A stretch of DNA of 37,917 nucleotides. It comes from Hyphomicrobiales bacterium (GTDB lineage: Bacteria; Pseudomonadota; Alphaproteobacteria; Rhizobiales; Rhizobiaceae). The DNA is taken from positions 1 to 37,917 of the forward strand of contig UBXM01000003.1 of the NCBI GenBank assembly GCA_900469445.1, written 5' to 3'. The notes beneath the pieces were generated by a model, which saw nothing but the letters and a program-made list of their open reading frames with translations, made no database searches and had not been told where the DNA came from. This document shows, piece by piece, positions 1 to 10,048 of this stretch. Numbering within the stretch: position 1 is the stretch's first letter; each line of letters begins with the position of its first letter. The position numbers were made by a program, and so were the translations under genes.

Positions 1-17
1 GCAGGCGGATGAGGGGC
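1..17. repeat. Right end of a RIME-like mosaic repeat, cut by the window edge
   Basis: The first 17 bases (gcaggcggatgaggggc) match the terminal segment of the two complete 140-bp elements at 19817-19956 and 23631-23771. The rest of this copy would lie to the left of the window. Only the end is visible, so the match is short but specific. Confidence 0.55.
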
Positions 18-76
18 AGCGCCAACACCAGCCGAATGGCGGGCAGCTGCAAATACCAAACCGAAAGAAACACCCC

Positions 77-865
77 ATGGCACACCTCGTTACCATCGAT
101 GACGTCGATATGCGCTATGGCGGGGCGGAGGGCACGCTGGCTGTCTCCGGCCTCACCATGCGTGTCGATAAAGGCGATTTCGCCGCTGTTGTCGGGCCGT
201 CCGGCTGCGGCAAGTCCACGTTGATGAAGCTCGTCACCGGCCTGCATATCCCGCAGGTCGGCACCGTCATCGTCGCCGGCCAGCACGTGACGAAACCCGT
301 CTCTATCGTCGGCATGGCCTTCCAGAACCCGACCATGCTGCCCTGGCGCACGACGTTGGAAAACATCCTCCTGCCGCTCGAAATCGTCGAAAGGCACCGC
401 CATCGCCTGCGCGCCAACAAAAAGGAATACATCGACAAGGCCGAGCATCTGCTTGAACTCGTTGGTCTCAAAGGGTTCGGCGCAAAATTCCCCTGGCAGC
501 TTTCCGGCGGCATGCAGCAGCGCGCCAATCTTTGTCGGGCGCTGATCCACGAGCCGGAACTCTTGATGCTCGACGAGCCTTTCGGCGCGCTTGATGCCTT
601 CACCCGTGAGGAACTGTGGTGCGTCATCCGCGATCTTCATGCCGCGCAGGGCGTCACCATCGTGCTTGTCACCCATGACCTGCGCGAAGCGGCCTTTCTG
701 GCCGACAAGATTTTTGTCATGAGCGCGCGCCCCGGACGGATACTGAAGGAGCACCGCGTTCCCTTCGAGCGGCCGCGCGATCTCGAGATCATGTATGAAA
801 AGCGGTTCAACGATCTCGTGCACCAGTTGCACGGCGAGATCGCGCAGGCGAGGGCGACGGTATGA
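77..865 (+). CDS. ABC transporter ATP-binding protein, nitrate/taurine (NitT/TauT) importer type
   Basis: A 262-residue cytoplasmic ATPase that would power uptake of a small organic or sulfonate-like solute with the permease encoded next to it. Visible motifs are Walker A GPSGCGKST (residues about 40-48), the Q-loop Gln near 83, the signature LSGGMQQ (about 142-148), Walker B LLMLDEP followed by the D-loop (about 162-173) and the switch His in VTHD (about 200). Length and motif wording (MLPWRTTLEN, LSGGMQQRANLCRAL) fit the TauB/SsuB/NrtD group. The ATG at 77 places the usual N-terminus in frame. The stop overlaps the permease start by 4 bp, so the two are cotranslated. The periplasmic binding protein is not in the window and probably lies to the left. 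The substrate cannot be told from sequence. Confidence 0.93.
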   Translation: MAHLVTIDDVDMRYGGAEGTLAVSGLTMRVDKGDFAAVVGPSGCGKSTLMKLVTGLHIPQVGTVIVAGQHVTKPVSIVGMAFQNPTMLPWRTTLENILLPLEIVERHRHRLRANKKEYIDKAEHLLELVGLKGFGAKFPWQLSGGMQQRANLCRALIHEPELLMLDEPFGALDAFTREELWCVIRDLHAAQGVTIVLVTHDLREAAFLADKIFVMSARPGRILKEHRVPFERPRDLEIMYEKRFNDLVHQLHGEIAQARATV

Positions 866-1680
866 CCATGACGACGGAAAATTCCATCGCAAAGCCCGCC
901 GTCACCAAACAGCCCGCCCGCATCAACTGGGTCAAGGCGGCACCATGGCTTTTCACCATCGGCCTGTTTGTCCTCTGGGAACTGCTGGTGCGCGGCCTCG
1001 GCATGCCGGTCACCATCCTGCCCGCCCCGAGCCGCATCTTTCAGGCGGTGGTGCAATACTGGTCGCCGCTTCTGAAGAACTCGGCCCAGACGCTGTTCAC
1101 CACCACGCTCGGTTTCGGCCTGGCGGTGGTCGGCGGCCTGGCGATCGGCCTGTTCATCGGCTGGTCGAAGACCATCTATGCCGGGCTTTACCCGATCATG
1201 ATCGGCTTTAATGCCATCCCCAAGGTCGCGGTCGTGCCGATCCTGGTCATCTGGTTCGGCATCGGCACCATTCCCGCCGTCATCACCGCCTTCCTGATCT
1301 CCTTCTTCCCGATCGTGGTCAATGTCGCCACAGGTCTGGCGACGATCGAGCCGGAGACGGAGGACGTGCTGCGGGCCTTGGGAGCAAAGAAACTGGATAT
1401 CATGCTGAAGGTCGGCATTCCGCGCTCCATGCCCTACTTTTTCGGTTCGCTGAAGATCGCCATCACGCTCGCCTTTGTCGGCTCGGTCCTGAGCGAAACC
1501 GTCGCCTCCAATTACGGCCTCGGCAACATGATGGCCTCGGCCCAGAGCCAGTTCAACGTGCCGCTGGTGTTTGCCGGGCTGCTGGCGCTCGCCGTCGAAG
1601 GCATCGCCATGTATTCGCTGATGGCCTTTCTCGAGCGCCGCATGACCGGCTGGGCGCATCGCTCGACCATGGCAAACTGA
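862..1680 (+). CDS. ABC transporter permease, NitT/TauT (SsuC/TauC) type
   Basis: A 272-residue integral inner-membrane permease, partner of the ATPase at 77-865. Hydrophobic segments are seen at about residues 29-47, 82-100, 110-135, 140-160, 200-220 and 235-255, consistent with a six-helix BPD_transp_1 fold. The cytoplasmic coupling loop is recognisable around EPETEDVLRALGAKKLDIM (about 162-180), the EAA-like motif with conserved Gly. It starts inside the ATPase stop codon (ATGA overlap, 862-865), which is typical of translational coupling. Two closely spaced Met codons occur at the start, and the first is used here because of the overlap. No binding-protein gene follows; downstream is a diguanylate cyclase, so the transporter operon ends here. 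Confidence 0.93.
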   Translation: MTMTTENSIAKPAVTKQPARINWVKAAPWLFTIGLFVLWELLVRGLGMPVTILPAPSRIFQAVVQYWSPLLKNSAQTLFTTTLGFGLAVVGGLAIGLFIGWSKTIYAGLYPIMIGFNAIPKVAVVPILVIWFGIGTIPAVITAFLISFFPIVVNVATGLATIEPETEDVLRALGAKKLDIMLKVGIPRSMPYFFGSLKIAITLAFVGSVLSETVASNYGLGNMMASAQSQFNVPLVFAGLLALAVEGIAMYSLMAFLERRMTGWAHRSTMAN

Positions 1681-1750
1681 GCCATGACCGATCGTCGCTG
1701 TCTCCTTCCGGCGTGAATCTTTTAGCCACTCTTTCACAAGTCGTGATTAG

Positions 1751-2728
1751 ATGATGGGTAATGAAGATTATTCTGAGGGCATGAAGGCCTTGGACGACGA
1801 CAAAGCGATGTTGCAGACCGCCCGGCTGATGGAAACCGCAGGCGTCTGCGTGGCGGTCTATGATCACGAGGACCGGTTGCGTTACGCCAACCGGGCCTTC
1901 CGTGCGGCCTGGTTTATCGAGGAGGGCGAATATCCGCTCTGGCCGGACCTGATGCGGCGTAATTTTCATGCGCGGCGCGGTACCGTCATCACGGCCGACA
2001 ATGTCGAGGCCTGGCTGGCATCCACCATCTCGCGGCGGGGCAAGGCCGGGTTCCGCGCTTTCGAGACCGATCTGCATGACGGGCGCTGGCTGTGGATGAC
2101 CGAGACCACGCAGGCCGACGGCTGGATGTTGTGCGTGGCAAGCGACATCACCTCCATCCGGCCGGACGAGCGGGCCCTTCGGCAGGATCGCGACGACGCG
2201 ATCAAGGCTTCGCAGACCGATGACCTGACCGGCATCCCCAGCCGCCGTTTCGTCATGGCCAAGCTCAACGACCTTCTGGCGAAAACCCAGGATGACAGCG
2301 GGCTGAGCTGGGGTGAGATCGGCTGTATCGCCGTGCTCGACATCGACAATTTCAAATATATCAACGATCGTTTCGGCCATTCGGTCGGTGATGCGGTGCT
2401 GAGAGATTTTGCCGCCACGCTGCAGCACCATGTGCGCAAGACCGATGTTCTCGGACGTGTCGGTGGCGAGGAATTCGTGCTCGTCCTGCCCAATACCTCA
2501 GCCGGTGATGCCGAAGCCATTGTCGGCCGCATGCTGGAGGCGGTGCGGTTGTCGCGGCCGCTGCCGGATCAGGTGAGCTTCCGCTACACGTTTTCCGCCG
2601 GCATCGCCTGCGCCGAACGGGGCGAAAAGGCCGGCGATCTTTATCGCCGCGCCGATCTTGCGCTTTATGCCGCAAAAATGCGTGGCCGCGACCAGATCAG
2701 CCTCGACCCGGGCATTCGGTTGGGCTGA
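1751..2728 (+). CDS. Diguanylate cyclase with an N-terminal PAS-like domain and a GGEEF active site
   Basis: A 325-residue soluble protein predicted to make cyclic di-GMP from two GTP. The N-terminal part (about residues 20-140) looks like a PAS sensor (AGVCVAVYDHEDRLRYANRA, then GRWLWMTET and ASDITSIRPDE), typical of PAS-fold proteins that use the bound substrate to monitor. A short linker joins it to a GGDEF domain (about 155-320) beginning DDLTGIPSRR. The catalytic motif is GGEEF (about 238-242), an active variant, and the inhibitory I-site RKTD lies five residues upstream (229-232), so product feedback is expected. The metal-binding DIDNFKYIND is also present. No transmembrane segment is seen. 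Two ATG codons occur at 1751 and 1754; either may be used. It ends 8 bp from the end of the convergent LysR gene. Confidence 0.9.
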   Translation: MMGNEDYSEGMKALDDDKAMLQTARLMETAGVCVAVYDHEDRLRYANRAFRAAWFIEEGEYPLWPDLMRRNFHARRGTVITADNVEAWLASTISRRGKAGFRAFETDLHDGRWLWMTETTQADGWMLCVASDITSIRPDERALRQDRDDAIKASQTDDLTGIPSRRFVMAKLNDLLAKTQDDSGLSWGEIGCIAVLDIDNFKYINDRFGHSVGDAVLRDFAATLQHHVRKTDVLGRVGGEEFVLVLPNTSAGDAEAIVGRMLEAVRLSRPLPDQVSFRYTFSAGIACAERGEKAGDLYRRADLALYAAKMRGRDQISLDPGIRLG

Positions 2729-2735
2729 GTGCCGC

Positions 2736-5045
<2,310 letters not shown>

Positions 5046-5094
5046 TCAGTCCGGAGGTCTTGCATAATATACCGGCTTCATGGTTAGTATGAGG

Positions 5095-5132
5095 TACTGA
5101 TCCTTTCTTCGTCTGGGTGGAAAGGATCAGTA
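5095..5132. terminator. Perfect 13-bp inverted repeat after dgdA
   Basis: TACTGATCCTTTC at 5095-5107 is repeated in perfect inverted form at 5120-5132 with a 12-nt loop. It lies 50 bp past the dgdA stop. No T-run follows it on the plus strand, so a factor-independent terminator is only a possibility; a protein-binding site or RNA 3-prime end stabiliser would also fit. Confidence 0.45.
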
Positions 5133-5267
5133 TAAAAGTGCTTCTGTACAGAATTGCATCATGGTCATGATTTAGATCTGTCCGCATTGTTGCTGTGTCG
5201 GGTGTGTCTTGGGGCCGGCATTTGCCTGAATGCGCCGGTTTCAGCTTGCTTCTGGGGGAGGGCGGCC

Positions 5268-5456
5268 ATGACGGCCGAAGGGGGCATGGCTGTCGAAGAT
5301 ATCCTGATGATCCGCCGCGTGTATTGCCAGCTGCGGCGCGAAGGCGTGCCGGCGGAAGGCAATCCCCGGCAACTGGCTTCCAATCTCATCTATCTCTATC
5401 GGATCGGTGTGAAGGATGAGAAGCAACTGCTGGCGCTTGCTCCCTATCTCACATGA
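5268..5456 (+). CDS. Small hypothetical protein, 62 residues
   Basis: A small soluble, mainly helical protein with no recognised domain (MTAEGGMAVEDILMIRRVYC, ending LLALAPYLT). The ATG at 5268 is preceded by a strong GGGGGAGGG ribosome site; a second in-frame ATG at 5286 (MAVED) is an alternative. The frame continues upstream without a better start. The charged and hydrophobic pattern (IRRVYCQLRREGVP, ASNLIYLYRIGVKDEKQL) looks like a compact helical bundle. It stands alone between dgdA and the TadG-like gene. Function unknown. Confidence 0.6.
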   Translation: MTAEGGMAVEDILMIRRVYCQLRREGVPAEGNPRQLASNLIYLYRIGVKDEKQLLALAPYLT

Positions 5457-5572
5457 AGCGACGAAGAGCCGCCTTCCCATTCCCGGACAGTGTTGCGGGC
5501 ATGATTTCCATTAATTAAGCAAGTTTGAATATGTGGCGACACGATTGACGCGACTTTGCGTTAAATGTCGTC

Positions 5573-6796
5573 ATGCTAATATTCAAAGAGCCAAATCGCA
5601 GCATCTTCTCCGACCGAACAGGCAATTTCGGCATGATGACCGCGCTCATCCTGCCGATGCTGCTGGGTGGGGCGGGTCTGGCGATCGATACTGCCAATCT
5701 GATGGTCTCGAAACGCCAGTTGCAGGAAGCAACGGATGCCGCAGCGCTTGCCGTGTCAGGCGCGATGGCGAACGGCTCCGACACGGCTGCAGGCCAGAAG
5801 CTCGGCAAGGATTTTCTGGCGGGCCAGCTGGCCAATTACCTGGGCAGCACCGACACGGCGGCGATCAAGAACGCGACGACGGTGGCGATCACCACCAATA
5901 CCGACAGTTCGACCGGGACGAAGAATTATGCAATTTCCGTAACCTCTTCCGCCAATATCCAGCTGACCCCGTTCACCAGCATCTTTGCCGGAACGACCTA
6001 TCCCGTTTCCGCCGCCAGCAAGACGGTGTCGGGCACCGGCAGCGGCACCGGCGCAGACGGAACGGTGGCGGCGACCAACGGCATATCCATGGACATCCTT
6101 CTCGATGAATCCGGTTCCATGGCGGAAAACACCACGACGGTGAAGGGCACCAAATGCGTCATCAACCTGCTCGGCATCTGCATCGGCCAGCAGACCGTCT
6201 ACGTGACCAAGATCGAGGCGCTGAAACAGGCCGCGACCGTCATGTTCGACGCGCTCGACAAGTCCGACCCCAAGACCCGTTTCGTCCGCACCGGCACGAT
6301 TTCCTATACCAACGGCATCAAGGGCCAGTCGGCCCTTGCCTGGGGAACCACGACGGCCCGGCAATATGTCAACGCCATGACGCTCAACCCGGTCGGTGGG
6401 ACAGACGCCACGGCGGCGGTGACGACGGCGACCTCCGACATCAAGGTAAACATTCACGGCACCGATACCGAAAGCGTCGAGCAGGCCAAGAAAGGCAACA
6501 AGACATCGGATCGCATCATGGTTCTGATGACGGATGGCAACATGACGGGCAACACCTCGGACTGGAGTCAGAGGCTCGACCAGAACGTTCGTGACGCCTG
6601 TGCTGCTGCAAAGGCGGGAGGCATCCGCATCTATACCGTTGCCTTCATGACGCCGGCCAGGGGGCAGGAACTGCTCAAATACTGCGCCACCTCGCCCGGC
6701 CATTATTACGAGCCGAACACGATGGAAGCGCTGGTGGCATCCTTCAAATCGATTGCCGACAATGCGATCAAGCCGATGAACCGCCTGATCAACTAG
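5573..6796 (+). CDS. TadG-like protein: TadE-type N-terminal anchor plus von Willebrand A domain
   Basis: A 407-residue protein of the TadE/TadG pilus assembly family. The N-terminus (RTGNFGMMTALILPMLLGGA, then LAIDTANLMVSKRQLQEATD) has the TadE-like motif and a single hydrophobic helix at about residues 21-39, followed by the alternating DAAALAVSG pattern typical of Flp-type minor pilins. A von Willebrand A domain begins at about 173 with the metal-ion-dependent adhesion motif DESGSM (about 178-183), continues with a Thr in the middle and MVLMTDGNMTG (about 315). It would be anchored in the inner membrane with the large domain outside. No other tad genes are near, so it may act separately from a Flp pilus. 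The Thr/Gly/Ser-rich linker at about 150-170 is low complexity. Confidence 0.85.
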   Translation: MLIFKEPNRSIFSDRTGNFGMMTALILPMLLGGAGLAIDTANLMVSKRQLQEATDAAALAVSGAMANGSDTAAGQKLGKDFLAGQLANYLGSTDTAAIKNATTVAITTNTDSSTGTKNYAISVTSSANIQLTPFTSIFAGTTYPVSAASKTVSGTGSGTGADGTVAATNGISMDILLDESGSMAENTTTVKGTKCVINLLGICIGQQTVYVTKIEALKQAATVMFDALDKSDPKTRFVRTGTISYTNGIKGQSALAWGTTTARQYVNAMTLNPVGGTDATAAVTTATSDIKVNIHGTDTESVEQAKKGNKTSDRIMVLMTDGNMTGNTSDWSQRLDQNVRDACAAAKAGGIRIYTVAFMTPARGQELLKYCATSPGHYYEPNTMEALVASFKSIADNAIKPMNRLIN

Positions 6797-6845
6797 CTTC
6801 TCGCTGGATGTCATTTAGGTTTGCGGGAACCGTAAGCCGGCCCGC

Positions 6846-6879
6846 CTGTTCTAACCTGAAGACTGTTCTAACCTGAAGA
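6846..6879. repeat. Exact 17-bp tandem duplication
   Basis: The unit ctgttctaacctgaaga occurs twice head to tail (6846-6862 and 6863-6879), 20 bp upstream of the small gene at 6900. It looks like a recent slippage or a duplicated regulatory half-site. There is no other copy in the window that I could see. Confidence 0.85.
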
Positions 6880-6899
6880 CAGGCAGGAAAGGGAAGCAC

Positions 6900-7124
6900 A
6901 TGGTTGAGGCTCACGGAGAAAAGACGCAGGCCCTGGAACTCGCTGAGGAATATCGCCGTCTTGGCGGAACGCGGCTGGCAAAGATGGACGATAATTTCGT
7001 CAGCACCCGCAAGTGGGATGATGAACCCGCAGAAGCGTCACGCTTTTGGCATGATCGCGTGGAAGTCTTGGATGACAGGCATCAGGCGGAAGTCGTCAGC
7101 CATCTGAAATCGATGAATTCCTGA
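6900..7124 (+). CDS. Hypothetical protein, 74 residues, charged
   Basis: A small hydrophilic protein with no membrane segment (MVEAHGEKTQALELAEEYRR through to EVVSHLKSMNS). It is rich in Glu, Arg, His and Asp and likely alpha-helical and cytoplasmic. The ATG at 6900 has a purine-rich AGGAAAGGG ribosome site just upstream. A frame-shifted overlapping ORF at 6904-7107 is a shadow and was not kept. The tandem 17-bp duplication upstream may affect its promoter. It converges on the small membrane-protein gene at 7217, with a shared hairpin between them. I do not recognise the family. Confidence 0.6.
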   Translation: MVEAHGEKTQALELAEEYRRLGGTRLAKMDDNFVSTRKWDDEPAEASRFWHDRVEVLDDRHQAEVVSHLKSMNS

Positions 7125-7162
7125 ATGTTCGACATCGGCAGCTCCCAAGGCGAAAGCCGCCT

Positions 7163-7197
7163 TTGCCCGGATGGATCCGCGTGATCCGTCCGGGCAA
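7163..7197. terminator. Bidirectional terminator-like hairpin between convergent genes
   Basis: TTGCCCGGA at 7163-7171 pairs with TCCGGGCAA at 7189-7197, and the interior GGATC/GATCC extends the stem around a short loop. It lies between the convergent genes ending at 7124 and 7217, a natural place for a shared terminator. The flanking TT and AA runs are short. Confidence 0.6.
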
Positions 7198-7216
7198 TTG
7201 GTTCATGGCTAGGGCT

Positions 7217-7384
7217 TTAGAAGACCGCCAGATATTTCAGCAGCGAGATGATGCCGATGATGATCACGATCACCCGGGCGATCTGGCGCATCTTTGCATC
7301 GAGCGGCAGCATGTTGATGAGATAAAGCACCAGCACGATCACGAGGAAGGTGATCAGGATGCTGATCAGAAGTGACAAACCCAT
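7217..7384 (-). CDS. Small membrane protein, 55 residues, two helices
   Basis: A very hydrophobic small protein with two predicted transmembrane helices (about residues 3-25 LLISILITFLVIVLVLYLIN, and 33-53 RVIVIIIGIISLLKYLAVF) separated by a short charged loop PLDAKMRQ. The start chosen is the ATG at 7384 (MGLSLL); an in-frame ATG at 7399 would add METGA. GGAG lies upstream of 7384. It resembles the small two-helix proteins annotated as the Thivi_2564 family in proteobacteria, but I place it there only from its look. Function unknown. Confidence 0.7.
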   Translation of the reverse strand: MGLSLLISILITFLVIVLVLYLINMLPLDAKMRQIARVIVIIIGIISLLKYLAVF

Positions 7385-7552
7385 AGCCCCAGTCTCCATT
7401 CTTTACGGCGCATCTTGCGCCGATCACAAAACTGTAATTATGAGCCGATCGTAAAAAGGAAAGGGTGCTCAATAAGATAGTGCGCCGGTTTGAATCCTTT
7501 TGTCCGGCATGGCGACGGCCTGCTGCTCCGCATTCGGCAATCCATCAGCATG

Positions 7553-7579
7553 AAAAAAAGGCCCGCCGGAGCGGGCCTT
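7553..7579 (-). terminator. Rho-independent terminator for the gene at 7613-7951
   Basis: GGCCCGC at 7560-7566 pairs with GCGGGCC at 7571-7577. Read on the minus strand the stem is followed by a run of seven T, the classical intrinsic terminator. It lies 35 bp past the stop of the secreted-protein gene. Confidence 0.85.
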
Positions 7580-7612
7580 GTCACGGGCGATGTCAGGCGG
7601 TTTCGAAGCCGA

Positions 7613-7951
7613 TCAGCTCTTCTTCAGGATGGCCGAGGATGACGCGTTGGTGCCACGCCAGTTATAGCTGACGGTGCCATCCTTTTTAGGGCTGAGCGTA
7701 ACCTTGGCGCCTTCGGCATGGGTGATGGAGACCGAAGACTTGCCGACGGCGGAGCCCCCGATTTTCTGCGACTGGCCGTTGGATGACCAGGACAGGACCT
7801 TGCCATTGGCGATCTTGATGACGGTGGTGCGGCCATTGCCGCCCTTGCCGCTCCAGGTGCCGTTCCAGTCGAAATCGGCAGCCGAAGCCATCGGTGCGGA
7901 AAATAAGGCGGCGGCTGAAATAACGGAAATGAATGCGCGTCTTACCAACAT
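7613..7951 (-). CDS. Small exported hypothetical protein, 112 residues
   Basis: A secreted or periplasmic protein. The N-terminus MLVRRAFISVISAAALFS followed by APMASA-ADFDW is a typical Sec signal peptide with cleavage after residue about 24. The mature part (FDWNGTWSGKGGNGRTTVIK and onwards) is rich in Ser, Gly, Thr and Lys with alternating beta-type segments (VSITHAEGAKVTLSPKKDG), suggesting a small beta-sandwich. There are no cysteines. The gene stands alone with a clear intrinsic terminator downstream. I do not recognise the family beyond a general resemblance to small rhizobial exported proteins. Confidence 0.75.
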   Translation of the reverse strand: MLVRRAFISVISAAALFSAPMASAADFDWNGTWSGKGGNGRTTVIKIANGKVLSWSSNGQSQKIGGSAVGKSSVSITHAEGAKVTLSPKKDGTVSYNWRGTNASSSAILKKS

Positions 7952-8144
7952 GTTTCCCCCTTGTCGGTGTCGTGGACAGGCAGGAACCTAGCCGATCGCA
8001 TGGGGCCTGAATTCACCCGGATGGGGGAGCGATCGATGGATTTTTTTATCCATTTTTTGCCGGAGCGAGCTGTAGGCTTCGGCCTTTGAGGCTTGTTCGA
8101 GCCCGGCGATTTCCCATATTGGGCGAGACGGCTTTTATGGCCCG

Positions 8145-9617
8145 ATGGAGACGAAATTGTTCCACTTCGACAATTCCTATGCACGATTGCCCGACCGGTT
8201 TTACGCCTCGGTTTATCCCGAGCCGGTCGAGGGGCCAAAGCTTCTGAAGTTCAATGAGAAGCTGGCAGGCGAGCTTCGCATCGAGGTCGATCTGTCGGAT
8301 CCCGACCGGCTTGCGGCGACGCTTGCCGGCAATGTCGTGCCGCAGGGGGCAACGCCGCTTGCCATGGCCTATGCCGGCCATCAGTTCGGCAATTTCGTGC
8401 CGCAGCTTGGCGACGGAAGGGCGATCCTGCTCGGCGAGGTGATCGACGAACATGGTATGCGCCGGGATATCCAGCTGAAGGGCGCAGGCCCGACCCCGTT
8501 TTCGCGGCGTGGCGATGGTCGCGCGGCACTCGGGCCGGTGCTGCGGGAATATGTGGTTTCCGAGGCCATGGCGGCGCTCGGCATTCCGGCCACCCGGGCG
8601 CTGGCGGCTGTTGCGACCGGCGAGCAGGTCTATCGCGAGACGGTGGAGCAGGGGGCGGTCTTCGTCCGCGTCGCGGCAAGCCATGTGCGGGTCGGCACCT
8701 TCCAGTTCTTCGCCGCACGCGGCGACAATGACGGTATCAAGGCGCTCGCCGATTATGTCATCGACAGGCATTATCCCGAATTGAAGACGGCGGAAAACCG
8801 TTATGCGGCACTGCTGCAGGCCGTCGCATTCCGGCAAGCGGAGCTGATTGCCCGCTGGCTCGGCGTTGGTTTCGTCCATGGTGTGATGAACACCGACAAC
8901 ATGACGATATCGGGCGAAACGATAGATTTTGGCCCTTGCGCCTTTCTCGACGAATATCACCAGATGAAGGTGTTTTCCTCGATCGACCATGGCGGCCGTT
9001 ACGCCTATCGCAACCAGCCGGGCATCGGCCAATGGAATATCGCAAGGCTGGCGGAATGCCTGCTGCCGGTCATCGACGAGGATCAGGACAAGGCGGTGGA
9101 TGTTGCAAACACCGTGCTGAAGGAATTCGGTGAGCGGTTCCAGACCGCCTGGATCGCGGTTTTCCGCGCCAAGCTGGGATTACAGACCGAGGTCGATGGT
9201 GACGGCGAACTGGTGCAGAACCTGCTCTCCGTGATGCAGGAGGCGGAGGCCGATTTCACGCTTGTTTTCCGTGGTTTGGCGGATGCGGCGGACGGAGCGG
9301 ACGAACGGTTTCTGGCGCAGTTTTCCGATCCGTCAAAGGCGGCGGAATGGCTCAAGTCATGGCGTGAGCGGCTGGCGCAGGAGGGTGAAGCCGATGCCGG
9401 CAGGGCAGACGCGATGCATGCCGTCAATCCGGCGGTCATTCCGCGTAACCACCGTATTCAGGAGGCGATTTCTGCCGCCAATTACGGCGATTTCTCCTTC
9501 TTCGAACGGCTGCTCCAGGCGCTGGAAAAGCCCTATGAGGAGCGGCCGGAATTTGCCGATTATATGACCCCGCCGACACCAGACGAGCGGGTGACGCGGA
9601 CGTTTTGCGGGACGTGA
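8145..9617 (+). CDS. selO: Protein adenylyltransferase SelO (YdiU/UPF0061 family)
   Basis: A 490-residue pseudokinase-fold enzyme that transfers AMP from ATP to Ser, Thr or Tyr of proteins, linked in E. coli to redox control. The family signature is seen: YAGHQFGNFVPQLGDGRAIL (about 76-95), the ATP-binding Lys112 in IQLKGAGPTPFSR, RRGDGRAALGPVLREY, and the metal-binding NTDNM followed by DFGPCAFLDEY (Asp about 261). The length matches bacterial SelO. The ATG at 8145 gives the usual METKLFHFDN-type start. The C-terminus in many SelO proteins carries a Sec or Cys near the end; here FCGT* has a Cys in that place, so a CXXC/Sec-like redox residue is likely retained as Cys. It ends 4 bp from the convergent arsC-like gene. 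Confidence 0.93.
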   Translation: METKLFHFDNSYARLPDRFYASVYPEPVEGPKLLKFNEKLAGELRIEVDLSDPDRLAATLAGNVVPQGATPLAMAYAGHQFGNFVPQLGDGRAILLGEVIDEHGMRRDIQLKGAGPTPFSRRGDGRAALGPVLREYVVSEAMAALGIPATRALAAVATGEQVYRETVEQGAVFVRVAASHVRVGTFQFFAARGDNDGIKALADYVIDRHYPELKTAENRYAALLQAVAFRQAELIARWLGVGFVHGVMNTDNMTISGETIDFGPCAFLDEYHQMKVFSSIDHGGRYAYRNQPGIGQWNIARLAECLLPVIDEDQDKAVDVANTVLKEFGERFQTAWIAVFRAKLGLQTEVDGDGELVQNLLSVMQEAEADFTLVFRGLADAADGADERFLAQFSDPSKAAEWLKSWRERLAQEGEADAGRADAMHAVNPAVIPRNHRIQEAISAANYGDFSFFERLLQALEKPYEERPEFADYMTPPTPDERVTRTFCGT

Positions 9618-9621
9618 GGAT

Positions 9622-10044
9622 CTAGACGATCCGCCGACCGTCTGCATCGATAACCGGCTCGCCGTCTTCCTTGGCAAACGGGCCTTTATGGCTGTCGGGC
9701 AGGATGTCGAGAACTAGCTCGGAAGGCCGGGTGAGCCTTGTGCCGAGCGGCGTGGTGACGAAGGGCCGGTTGATCAGGATCGGATTTGCCAGCATGGCAT
9801 CGATCAGCACGTCATCCGGCAGGGTCGGATCGTCGAGCCCGAGTTCGGCATAGGGCGTGCCCTTTTCGCGGATCGCCTGACGCGCCGTGAGGCCCGCATC
9901 GGCGATCATGCCGATAAGCTCTGCCCGCGATGGCGGTGTCTTCAGATATTCGATGACACGCGGTTCGATCCCGGCATTGCGGATCATGGCAAGCGTGTTG
10001 CGCGAGGTGCCGCAGGCCGGGTTGTGGTAGATGATGGCGTCCAT
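9622..10044 (-). CDS. arsC: ArsC-family arsenate reductase (glutaredoxin-dependent)
   Basis: A 140-residue thioredoxin-fold enzyme that reduces arsenate to arsenite using glutathione and glutaredoxin. The catalytic Cys is Cys11 in HNPACGTSRN, and the oxyanion-binding arginines appear in NRPFVTTPLGTRLTRP (about 93-108). Length equals that of plasmid R773 ArsC. It is cotranscribed with the dihydrodipicolinate synthase-like gene upstream (4-bp gap), not with ars transport genes, so it may be a relative that serves general detoxification. It is not in an arsRBC operon here. Confidence 0.85.
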   Translation of the reverse strand: MDAIIYHNPACGTSRNTLAMIRNAGIEPRVIEYLKTPPSRAELIGMIADAGLTARQAIREKGTPYAELGLDDPTLPDDVLIDAMLANPILINRPFVTTPLGTRLTRPSELVLDILPDSHKGPFAKEDGEPVIDADGRRIV

Positions 10045-10048
10045 GATA

